Assembly (NCBI RefSeq): GCF_037975245.1
Contig: NC_092564.1
Span: forward strand, 12,238,484 to 12,302,483
Direction of reading: 5' to 3'
DNA length: 64,000 nucleotides
DNA from: Apostichopus japonicus
Taxonomy: Eukaryota > Echinodermata > Holothuroidea > Aspidochirotida > Stichopodidae
Below, one piece after another: positions 1 to 10,405 of this stretch. The translations under genes and the position numbers were made by a program. The notes beneath the pieces are model-generated. The model did no database searches, was not told the DNA's origin, and worked only from the letters and a program-made list of their open reading frames with translations. Numbering within the stretch: position 1 is the stretch's first letter; each line of letters opens with the position of its first letter.

Positions 1-133
1 AACATTCCTAAGACATCAGGTGACCATGTGACGTCAACGTTTGTATACCTCACTCACAACTATACTTTTAGTGTGTAAAGTCGTATACTTGAGCTGCCAA
101 AAACATCAACGATATTACTCCTTTTTCCTCAAA

Positions 134-289
134 ATGTCACAATTCTGTGTTGTTGGAGGTTGCAGTTATACCTCATCCAACAAAGGCATCAGCTTTTTTA
201 GATTTCCGAGTAAAAGAACCGACGTAAAACGCCGCAGACTTTGGATCAATTTTTTGAGATCCACGCGGAAAGATTTTTCAGCACCCGGA
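134..289 (+). CDS. THAP-type zinc-finger exon, incomplete
   Basis: Begins at the ATG at 134 and encodes a THAP-like N-terminus: paired cysteines four residues apart (C5 and C10, MSQFCVVGGC), the FFRFP core, then an LWINF tryptophan segment. THAP domains are DNA-binding C2CH zinc modules found in transcription factors and in P-element-type transposases. The second half of the zinc site (usually Cys-x2-His after the Trp segment, followed by a C-terminal AVPTIF-like box) is absent in this frame. The open frame continues to 379 but reads like intron. A GT at 290-291 right after APG could be the donor, making the exon end in phase 0. Alternatively it is a decayed transposase exon. No partner exon was found downstream. 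Confidence 0.6.
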
Positions 290-2460
290 GTATCTCATGC
301 CCATGAGTCCACATGCATGACCCTGCTTCTGTGTATGCTGCAAATGTCTCATTCTGTGAAAATTATATACTGTCGATAGCTGTGTCGGACCATGGTCGGA
401 CATAGCTAATGTGAAATTGACCGTAAACACGCCCTGGACGTCCTTACATGTAACATTATATCACGCAATTGACAGTAATATATTTACTGTAAGAGATGAC
501 CGTATATATATACCGTGCCAAGGGTATAGCATTGTTAGTACATGTACGGTAGTTAGTTACAACTCTCGCCGTCGTTGGCTCACAGCATTTGTAAATAGCC
601 ATGTTAGGATTTATCTATTTCATTTGTTGTATTCCAGTATCGTGAGTTCGTGATACATGTGTAATATTGTCCGTTCTGTTTATTCCGACATCTGCATGGT
701 CCAAGGAGTTGAATGAAAACGGTAGTATGTAGCGATCGGACGTTTTATTTCGTTAGTGACTGTCTTGTGATTGTGGGATGTTAGTACTGGTCAAGGCCTG
801 TTTCAACTAGACCTAACTCTATGGAATTACACAGACTCACGGTAGTTTTTCGCCCAGATTTGAACAAGAAACGTGGATTAAGATATTCACTGCTAAATTT
901 GTTTATTGACAGGATACTTTTTCTGTGTTTGTATACTTTTGGATATTAAAACGAGTAAGTACTATGTAAGTATATTGTACCGTACAGACCTATTGACGCT
1001 ACGCTATGTAAAAGATGCCTCCATTTGAGTGGAAATTTTGCTAATAAAATAAGCAATTTAACTAAAATTTCTGCTTATAATTGTCTTAAAACTTGTTGTT
1101 AACCTTCATGTGTTCTTGTTTTAAGCTAACAGCTTTTCAAACGCTCGAAATTGGAAGTCAAAAACAGTACAATTGTTCGCTATCTGTGTACAAACAGTGC
1201 CTATATCAGCGTTTGATTTTCGCGGTATACAAACTTTGACGTCACACGGTGACCAGAGGCTCCTTTGGGTCAATCTCTGTTTTCAGACATTCCAGAGGTT
1301 CATGTCACGTGACTACCCAAAATGTCCATTTTCGTGGTCGTTTTTGATGGGTTATAGTAGGATTTCGAAGATTATTTTTTACACATGTTGATTATGGGTA
1401 TGTAAACTCCTAAATTAATGGAATATCTCAAAAAAAAAATTGCCTCCATATTTGGTCTTTAATGAGATAAAGAAGGACCCGAAGACGCATGTTTTATAAG
1501 TAAAGATAAATGTCCATTACGTAAGGAAGTTTGTCAATCGGGAAACAAATCACATCTCAAGAATCTTTGAGAAACAGAAGTGAACGGGGGGGGGGGGGTG
1601 GGGAGAGAAGGGTTTGACGAGTTGAACGGAGGGACGAATGGAGAGAGTTGGTGGTTACTACACTTAGGCACATTTCAGACTTAAGCATTGTACCAAGCTT
1701 AAGACGGTTTTAAACAACGTTAAACAGATAGGAGATTGTCTTGGGATCGGAGACAAGAATATCGTTATGCAGAATATCCCGAGGGAGTTAGGGGGAGGGG
1801 GCGGGGATTGCTAACAATTGTAATGCCATTGACAAACTTATATGGTGTTCCTTTGTGACGTCACTGCTGATATTATACACATGAAGATAAGACCTGACAC
1901 TGTTATATTGTATCTGCATCCATTACTTTTATTTCAAATACAATCTCATTATTTACAGTTATCATTCTGCTTACGGATGAACACACAACATTCAACATTT
2001 TGAATCCTATCGTTAAAATGAAAACAAAGAAAATATGACTTAATTAGAAAGTAACTTATTAACATATATTTGAAGAATCGCTCTTTGCAGAGTTTTTCTC
2101 TTCTTTACTTAATCACCAATTCTGAATAAGAAATGATCACCACCCACCTTACTTCTAAACAATAAGGAGAAGCACTGAGGTGCCATTTGAGGAACCTGTG
2201 CTAAGTACTATTACTAAGTGAAGATACCAGTTCCACAATAGCTTATTTAGCGTAAGGAATCTGTGGTACTGGTGAACATTAGGATGTATCATGCTTCGCA
2301 TTGTGCCCATTTTACAGTTTACGCAAGTCATAGAAATAATAACCGTCGGACACATACTTTTTTACTTTTAACCATTTACCTTTCAAATGTCAAACAAGTA
2401 AATGTGGGATAACAGTTCTCAATATTAAATTCCTGCTGGTATAAAATCTGCCTTTATTAG

Positions 2461-2700
2461 TCCCAGATAACATGTGTAAAAGTAAGTTGGCCTGATGTTT
2501 CGATCCTAGCAGGATCTTCTTCAGATGCTAAATGACAAGTAACAGTAACAGAAGGGACAAAAACATGCACAGAATACAGACAGGTTAATGAGCACAGTGA
2601 ACACAATGAGATACATGTAAGGGGATTAGTAGACAAGGGATGGAGAGAAGAAAACAACAGGGGAAGAGGAGAAGTAGGAGATAAACAGTGGAGGGACAAA
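2461..2700 (-). mobile_element. Retroelement 3' end, copy A, with hammerhead-like fold
   Basis: On the minus strand this shares about 90 bp with 57575-57670 (+), including the GATCCTGCTAGGATC stem-loop followed by GAAAC. The same core recurs at 44586-44628. The minus strand is open from 2699 to 2457 and ends with the EEDPARIETSG peptide that also occurs in copy C, but the translation may have no meaning. I infer it is the terminal part of a Penelope-like or related retroelement, because one copy sits between target-site duplications and all share the hammerhead-like structure. Confidence 0.6.
2490..2528 (-). ncRNA. Hammerhead-ribozyme-like fold, copy A
   Basis: Read on the minus strand: stem I GCAT, intact core CTGAAGA plus one extra A, stem II GATCC / GGATC around loop TGCTA, then GAAA, CA, TC, and stem I partner AGGC. 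It departs from a full hammerhead by an A-G mismatch in stem I, a two-base stem III (CA) that is no longer self-complementary, and an AUC cleavage triplet. Probably inactive now, but the architecture is clear. Confidence 0.45.
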
Positions 2701-4715
2701 GAGAGGATTAAAGGAACAGGGTAGATAACATAACGTTAGAAAATGTAATCAGTAATGTTTCGCTGAAGCCGATTAGTTTGAGGCTGACAGTGAGAGTTGT
2801 AAAAACCTTTAGCCAAACTTGACTACTTTCTTGTGTTTGTGGAGGCAATACTGCAACTATTCATAATAATTTGTAACCATGATCTAAACATCCTACACTA
2901 TGTAGTGGAGTTACCTCAACCACTTCTCCTTAAAAAAAAAAAAAAAAAATTAATGTCTGCCTGCTTCCCTTGAATGGTGGAAACCAATGATGAATGTTAC
3001 ACAAACTGTGAACTCTGTACAGAGGACCATTATAAACCGAATAGCTCAACAGAAGGAAGAAACATCACAAAAACACAACATCTATGAAATACCCTGTAAG
3101 GAATGGATTCCAATTTGAGCCATGTCACCTTGCCTCCTCCTACACCCCACTTTACCCACTCAAACATTACTATTAAGTAACCAATCAATTCTTCTTACTA
3201 TTTATCTATTAAACCAACATTTACCCCCCAATAGCAATCAATCAAGAAGTGTTTCCCCTGGCAACAGAGGCATAGCAGATGAATATATCATCTCCACAGC
3301 GAAAAAATATGCAAAAGCGATGACAATTCCTGAAATAATTTGTGCCAATCTGACGATAATTCAGTTCTACTATGTTTACTTTTTAGTAGCTATCCTCATG
3401 TTCCACTAACCCTCATCTCTTGAGAACCCTGTCATGTGACCAAACCATTTAAAACATTGCAATGTGCAGGCTATGCTGTAATTGAGATTGTAAGGTTTGA
3501 AGTTTCTTATGCTTCAGGCATCCTTGAATAATAATTAAAATGACATCATTTTTCTTTGTGTAAGGAAACTGCTAAGTAACAAGTCTCTTGTAGAGTGATC
3601 TTCCAACTAATTCATTCCAAGTATTAAACAACCTGAGATATGAATGAGCCAATGTTATAAACTCAAGCTTATTCGTGTTCTGGACAGTTTCAACAGAGGC
3701 TCTTTGTGTGATCCTGAGCTACTTCAAACAGGCCCACAGTAACACCACTTTAAAGATTTGTAAACTTGTTTCTGTAGTAAATGGGTAGGTCAAGTAGTCT
3801 GGAGACAAACCTCTTCAAGTTATGAATGTTATGCAATGGCTAGCGAACTCAAGGTCTGTAGGTCAGAAACTAAATTAAACAATTTACTTTAACAAAGTAA
3901 CATACTTGCAGTTGCTGCAAAAAAAAACAGAATCACATTTTATGGAAAATAATAGCTTTCAAAAGAATAAATGATATAAGGCAAGTGTAATTAATAATGT
4001 AAGTAAAACATGTTTCTTTAAGTTTTGGCTGTTAAGCTACCGAGCAGTCAAAGCCTAGATATGTTCATAATCACTTAACATATTCATAATTATTATTCCA
4101 CTTGGTTGACAAGTGGAAAGCGCTTAAAACGTCATCTGTATTGCCCTCCAAATTTTAATCTGCTTAAGCAGAGATTGTGATCAAAGATTTATAAAGGAGG
4201 GGTGTGGCCTTCAATTGTTGAATCTGGCTCCATACACAGGATCTAAGTGCACTCTCCCCCCCTTCCCTCCAACAAAATTAAAAATGCGTTAAAACTAGGT
4301 TTATAATGTGCTTTATAATTAGGTTTATAATTAGGACTACATGCAAGGTTGAACCAATAACTACTTTAATGTAGAGTGATATTGAAAAGGGAATCTGTGC
4401 CTGTTTAAGTCCCTGAAAGTTTCCACATAACTGCTGGTACTAATTATATCGACTCATTAAGGAGGGTGGGAACAGACAGTTTAATATATCAAGTGGAAAA
4501 ACTATGTGGAAGTGGCAAGGGGAGGGGAAGGGAAGGAGGAAGAAGAAGTTGGTTGGAAATGAAAAAACAAATTCAAGATTTTGTGATCACATTTTGGTTT
4601 TTCTAATATAATTGGAAGGCCCATACTCATTCACTTGAACTCAGGTTGGTAATTCACTTCTTTAGATAGTTTTCACGGCGGCAATGATTTCACTTGTGGA
4701 AGAATGAACTTTGAC

Positions 4716-4862
4716 CTACAATTCAGAGTACAGTCCAGATGTCGGTGCCAGAGTCTTGACCAATGCCTGAACTTCCTTAAACTTTGGGTTCTCCTTGTCA
4801 CCTAGTAGCTGAAAGATGACGGCTTCGCTAGTCGTTACCATGACACCAGACTGTCGGAGATG
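4716..4862 (-). CDS. ISOC2: ISOC2 exon 5 (last)
   Basis: Residues 153-200 plus the TAG stop at 4718-4716. Runs from [15 protein letters not shown] to the C-terminus LYSEL. Acceptor CAG at 4865-4863. Confidence 0.93.
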   Translation of the reverse strand, partial: HLRQSGVMVTTSEAVIFQLLGDKENPKFKEVQALVKTLAPTSGLYSEL

Positions 4863-7800
4863 CTGAGGAAACGGTTAAGCAAAAAATAAATAAATAAATA
4901 AATTTAAAAAAAGGAGGCATACTGTATGTTCAACAGAACAATGACAGTGATTTTCAATTTTGGATATATAGCAAAGACTACTAATTGGCTATAAATTAAC
5001 TAATTATCTTTCCATCATTATCATCTGCAATCCTAGAACAGTTCTTAGAACTCATACAGCATCAGAGACAATCAAATCAATCTTACATGATGCTACTTGT
5101 TTCTAAAACAAGTAGCAAGACATTTTCCAACACACTCTCAGAAGTAACACAGTGCGATATATAAACTGGTATGACACGTTGTGTCATTCTTCTCAAAAGG
5201 CAAAAATAATCCCTTTCCATTTTGATAGGTACACTGCATTCACATTATTATGATGCAAAGTATGAGCAAATTTAAACTTTAAACTAACAACACCTCTTGT
5301 GCTGATGGCTATTCGCATGACTCATCAGATTTAAGGAATCAACTTCAATCAATCCTGATAAGCAGTCAGAAAATGATGGGCTGGAATAACTTATTTATAG
5401 CACAAGTAGTTTATCATAACCTTAGGTATGTACCGTGGCTTGGTTGTGTCGGAATACAAACATTGTAACTCCTTTTTCAATTGCAGCCAACCCCTTCAAC
5501 CATCATACAGCCTCAACTTCCAAATTCTAATATCAATGTTACAATCCATTGATCCAACCAGGAGCCAGCAAAATCCCATTACTTTCTTCATCACCCCTGC
5601 CCTCCTTATAAAATTAGGTTACATTCAATCAACCATATCTCTAGTTAGGGAGAAGATATTGAGAAGGGGTGTTCAACTAGCAAAGCAGAACATTTTTCTT
5701 TTTACTATAAGTTTCAGATTGCTTGTCACCAGAAAATCTCAAGTTCATTTACTGTAAGTCTCAATCAAAAAGAAAATTCCTTAGTAGTACTACTATATCA
5801 AAGCATGTGTTTGCATTATCATTTGCAAATATGGAATGCCAAAAGGCTCAGCTACAATAATGACTTCAAAAGATATGTCCATAATGTTTGCTGATATGAA
5901 GAAAGAAGTGAACATTTTATTGCTGTTGTAACAGATATGTACATGATTTTCGATACACAGTATTAAATTTTGTAGTAGATCTATAAATTTCAGAATATCA
6001 TCAAAATTTGGTGACATTTTGACATACATACAGAATGCATGATATGTGATCAAGTTTCAAAGGATAATTACACGCTGTTCGGTGCATTTACTGATATGCA
6101 TAATGTTCGTTGTGTCATTGTGTACATTTTAAGTCTACAACATTATCATGTACTTTTACATGATCTGAATATCAGTTAAATGTTACATCATGGACATTCA
6201 TCTTTCAGATTATCATCATATAATGGTAAGCCATATTCAGAGTATTATGGTATACCATCACACATACCTCAAAGGCAATCATTCTGTCCATCATGCTACG
6301 AGATGATGTGGCATCAGCTACCACGTGTACGTCCAGACCTCTCTTGACCAGGTCGATGGCGGTCTGCTCCACACAGACGTGGGTCTGAAAACCGACCAAA
6401 AAACATGGATACGATTTGTGAAAAAGTATAGTAGCAAAGAAATTAAGACGTGTGACCCTGCATATAAATGACGGGAGAGTTGATACGTTTCTCCGATTTA
6501 TATTAAAATAGCTGGATTAATCTTGATGAGTAGCTTGATTTTATGGAAAGCACAAAGTAATGACACAAAGGGTCTTTTCACTTTAATTTATTTTCATGTT
6601 TTCTCTTACTGGGTTTGCAAAACCTTGTAAAACACCCAAACCAGGATACTGGCAGGCGATTCAAGGTTGTTGCCAGAAATCAACGTGCAAAAGGTGAAAA
6701 TTACATAAAAACAAATAATAACATTGATAAATGAAAATAAACAAAATAAACAAAAAATATAGGAACTCTGAGTGGTATTGCATGAAGATGGAAATGATAC
6801 AAAATCACTAGATTGTTTAACTTTTGTTCTCATGGAAAAGTAGGATATTACATTCCAAATTAATAAGTTCTTCACTTCCCAAACAATAGCGGGAAATCTG
6901 ATGAAATAGCAAACGTTATGTACAGGAAATGCAGCAAGTTTATTCCAAAAAAAAAATTCAGAACTGATATTTGTGATAAATGAATGCTAACTGGCTTGAT
7001 GGCATCTGGACCAGCTGGTATCAATTGTGGTATAAATACAAATAATGCTCATCATCCGATAATACCCTTGAACAGAAGGTACTCTGTCCATTTGTTGTTA
7101 CCAAAACAAATTCAAAAGCCTTTACAAAATCTGTTGCTTTTTGAAATAAAGCATCGGTTACTGGCCTGGACTCAGTATTTCCCAGCAGACTTACTGTATT
7201 AAGCCTTGCCTACTTTTCCAGATACGAATTAGGGCTGACGAGCCTGACGTCGTTGTCATTTTGGACAGGTTTCCCTACAATCGCATTCTTATGAGGCATT
7301 ACTTCTTTTCCTCAGGAATTAGCTCTTTGGCCAGAATGGGCCTTTTGAGCTTTTGGGTTACGGATTGTCGTGTTTCACTATTGTACATACAGTCCTAGAG
7401 GTTTCTCAGTAGGCATTACATCTACATATATAGTTCTTACAGTACAGTACCTCTACTCCAAACAGGACAACCGTTGTTAGAGTTGGTAGTTTGCTTAGCT
7501 GTTCTTCTACTGCTGGTATCACCATGGAAAACTTTGTCTTGTCAAAGACTCCTTTAGCATGGTCTATATCCAGTTCCTCCACTGTCTTTCCGAGTCCCTT
7601 TGGATACTGAAAAGAATGAATATTAAATAGACTTGAGGGTTTGCAAGTCTGCAGTCTTAAAACTTAGTACAGGTGGTAGGTGGGGGGAGGGGGGGAGAGA
7701 CTATAGTGATTACGTTTTCCCTAGAAATTTTTGTCACATGAGTATCATTTACCATGAAACTATGAAAACCATAATGTGCTGTGTCCACAAATCTGATACA

Positions 7801-10405
7801 GTTTTACAGTTGTTTTAGTAGATTGGCCAGTTATGTAATTGGGAGAGTGGGAGATTTAAGATAATTAAGTATTCCCGGTTGTGCCACTTCACAATCAGAA
7901 AAATTTCATTCCAATGATTGTGTGGTGCCTAGAATGGGTGCCCTGGAGGAGTGGATAAAGGCGGTGGCATTTGAAGCAATGAGGCTTAGCAATCGGGAGG
8001 TTCCGGGTTGGATACCTGGTCAGGAGGTGGATTTTTCATCCAAGGGTAATCTACGGTTTTCCCATCTGAAATGACTTTATAAATCGAACAAGATTCCAAG
8101 TTTGTGTTAAAATATTGAATTGGAAGCCACCTGACATGTAAGTTGTAATCCATACTGTACACAAGCCCCTGCAGGTTTCTCCCACATTTGTGGTCACTGA
8201 AGGAAAATAATACTGCTGATTAAATTATTATTATATTAGAATCCATTCTTGGTAGAGTCTACATGAGAAAATATCAATTTTACAAATTTTTGTGCAATTT
8301 TTATTCTTCTGTATGATGGAGTATGTTGCAGGATTTTATTGAAATGTAATGCCAAGGAACTCAAAGGGTGCCTTGGGACCCCTAGGGTACCAAGCAAAGG
8401 TTCTGTACTGCAGGCATCACATAATGTTCTGCAGCCTGTAGACTGTATTTCTTGCAAAATTTAGTGATATCATCACTGAGGTACAGTATGGACAGTTACT
8501 ACTTACTGTCAACTTATAATTACTGATTGAAAATCTTTTGTGCTTTAATTAAATGCATTTATCAAACAGAATATATGCTATTGTTCCCTGATTTTGAAAT
8601 GAGGCACTGTACAAAGCAGAGACAAGAGAAGAATTATATTGCAGATAACCAAGGAACCCTCAATAAGTAAAATTTAAAGAAAATAAAGTACAGTACGCCA
8701 AACCTTTCACATTATTTTGAGGGGGTAAGGGGGGGGGGTGAGAGAAAAACACTATACTGTACCTGTTCAGTAGCTATGAGTGGAATGTCCAATATTTTTG
8801 ATGTCTTCACCTGTAATCAGAGATGGAATGAAAAACAGAACTACATTATTGTGCCATATGATACAAAATTTACAAACACATACTCTGATGTGGAATAACA
8901 TCTTTCTGCTCTAGTTGAATTTGGGTTCCAAATCACAATAATAACATTTTTTATAGAGGTAATTTTTTCTTTGTGGTGCATGATGTTGGGTGGGTGGGTG
9001 GGCGGGTCTTTGTTCCTGGTGAACTTAGATCTATAGTTCTGAACTTTCTAAATGAAACAGAATGTGGTTATTACATGTCAACACAAAACTGAGGTATTGA
9101 AACAACAAGTACAGTGAAGTAGTATTGGGTTTTTTCTAGTTGATAGATGACTAGCAGATGATTCCTGCAATATTGCTTTCCATAACATCATATGAGTTTA
9201 CACCATCAAACTTTTAACAACCTTGCAGTTCTTTCTAATTTAAATAATTTTTTTGTTTAAGTTATTTATATACTGTACATATCCTGACATTTGAACGATG
9301 AAATAATACATACATGAAACCTTGCTATCTTCTTGTATGTATGTAAGCTCAATATGAAGGTAGGCAACTTAACTATTACAAACGGTCTATACACTGGGAA
9401 ACTTGTTATGAATTCCGTTATTTTATTTTTTCTTCATAAAATTTGCAACACACATAACTTAAAGCTTTTATCGATGCACATCTGCTAAAAGATGAAAGAA
9501 TACTATGTGCTGCTATCCACAAGATGTGTTGCATAGATAACACAGGTTCAAAGAAATATTCTTACAAACCCTTCGCACATTTGTTTCTGCATTATTTCAA
9601 TTTTCTCTATAGAAGGAGCTTAAATAGATTGAAATTAGTAAGTTATAGGACACAATTGCTTCGCTGAAGTAACTGTATTATTTAACAAAGTGGCTATTCT
9701 TACGACTAGTTGTAAGAATAATTTATAAATACGCATGCGCAGTTGCTTTAACCTGGCTATTTTACGACTAGGTGTACTATTTTTACGACTAGGAGTAACA
9801 ATAATTTCCGGTTAGGGTTAAGGTTAGGTTAGTGTTTAGGGTTAGGGTTACCCCTACTACATGCGCAGTTGCTTTATTTACTTTACTGCACTTGAATTCG
9901 CCGATGTCGTAAGAATAGTTTATTAATGATTGTTAGGACTAGTCGTAAGAATAGCCACAGCCATTATTTAATCTAATTTAACTGAGCATTGTTATGTATG
10001 TTTTATATCTTTCTTTTTATGATAACAAAAATTATATTTGTCAAGTAGGCCTAATCTTAAAATCCAATGAAAACCTGTTGGGTAGCCTACAGTTTTTCAA
10101 ATTGCACAGTTTTTATTTATTAAAGAATAAAGAGTCATGTAAATCTGACAGGAAATTGAATGAGCAGAAGAATGAAATCATTTGTTGGGCAGGAAGCATA
10201 TTCCTACGCCAGAGTATAGCCTGGTAGACGGCCTAGGCTACTGTACATATATTCTGGTTCATATACTTACAAGTCGATTCGCCACCTCCAAAATTTCGTC
10301 AAAATGCTTAATTGCTGGTCGAAACTTTTCCTGCATGTCACACAAAAGGAATGCAGTACAGGTGACCGACAGGGTCCCAGGGGTAACATGAAGACGCCCA
10401 GACAT
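4716..10405 (-). CDS. ISOC2: Isochorismatase domain-containing protein 2-like, five exons
   Basis: Cysteine-hydrolase (isochorismatase) family protein of 200 aa; human ISOC2 is about 205 aa. Coding exons on the minus strand are 10405-10271, 8810-8763, 7606-7451, 6384-6268 and 4862-4716. All splice sites are GT-AG, all introns are phase 0, and they join into one frame. The isochorismatase catalytic triad is visible: Asp23 in [10 protein letters not shown], Lys84 in FDKTKFSM and the nucleophile Cys117 in [11 protein letters not shown]. Further family signatures are IATEQYPKGLG (58-67), [13 protein letters not shown] and FEHLRQSGV. The C-terminus ([15 protein letters not shown]) also matches ISOC2. 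Animal ISOC proteins have no firmly established substrate, so the biochemical role is open. The start at 10405 is the only in-frame ATG ahead of the domain. No C-terminal peroxisomal SKL-type signal is present (ends LYSEL). The first exon faces PEX11G head-to-head about 2.9 kb away. Confidence 0.95.
4863..6267. other. ISOC2 intron 4
   Basis: Intron sequence. The only notable content is a short TAAATAAA repeat near 4885 and a 21-bp stretch at 5618-5638 that recurs exactly at 29313-29333. Open frames at 5428-5757 and 5793-6053 show no family motif. Confidence 0.7.
6268..6384 (-). CDS. ISOC2: ISOC2 exon 4
   Basis: Residues 114-152, THVCVEQTA through MMDRMIAFE, with catalytic Cys117 and the [13 protein letters not shown] signature. 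Acceptor CAG at 6387-6385, donor GTATGT from 6267. Confidence 0.95.
6385..7450. other. ISOC2 intron 3
   Basis: AT-rich intron with no recognised exon or element. Open frames at 6606-6875 and 6984-7202 show no family motif. Confidence 0.7.
7451..7606 (-). CDS. ISOC2: ISOC2 exon 3
   Basis: Residues 62-113, from [12 protein letters not shown] to VVLFGVE, including Lys84 of the catalytic triad. Acceptor CAG at 7609-7607, donor GTACTG from 7450. Confidence 0.94.
7935..8235 (+). mobile_element. tRNA-derived SINE-like sequence in ISOC2 intron 2
   Basis: The head resembles a tRNA gene: an A-box-like GTGGATAAAGGCGGTGG near 7951 and a B-box-like GGTTCCGGGTTGGATACC near 7999, spaced about as in a class II (Ser/Leu) tRNA with a variable arm. 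An unrelated AT-rich body and an ATTATTATT tail follow. It does not fold as an intact tRNA, so I call it a SINE relic. Confidence 0.45.
8763..8810 (-). CDS. ISOC2: ISOC2 exon 2
   Basis: A 48-bp micro-exon, residues 46-61 ([16 protein letters not shown]), too short to stand out as an open frame. Acceptor CAG at 8813-8811, donor GT at 8762-8761. Confidence 0.93.
9686..9963. mobile_element. MITE with perfect 21-bp terminal inverted repeats
   Basis: Positions 9690-9710 and 9938-9958 are exact reverse complements over 21 bp (starting GTGGCTATTCTTACG). Identical ATTATTTAA motifs lie at 9677-9685 and 9963-9971, each four bases outside the inverted repeats. They fit an 8-9 bp target-site duplication of hAT type. 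The interior has no coding capacity and holds a TTAGGG-like stretch (about 9815-9850). Lies in ISOC2 intron 1. Confidence 0.7.
10271..10405 (-). CDS. ISOC2: ISOC2 exon 1
   Basis: Residues 1-45, from ATG (10405) to VANRL. Contains [10 protein letters not shown] with catalytic Asp23. Donor is GTAAGT at 10270-10265. Confidence 0.93.

Larger units (their letters stand above)
380..4715. other. Intergenic DNA, no gene seen
   Basis: No conserved exon recognised on either strand. The stretch contains a G tract near 1588, two TGACGTCA octamers (1237, 1856), a poly-A tract near 2931-2949 and the retroelement fragment at 2461-2700. The open frames at 411-653, 1173-1391, 2155-2355 and 3122-3409 have no recognisable motif and look like chance. 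Confidence 0.6.
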
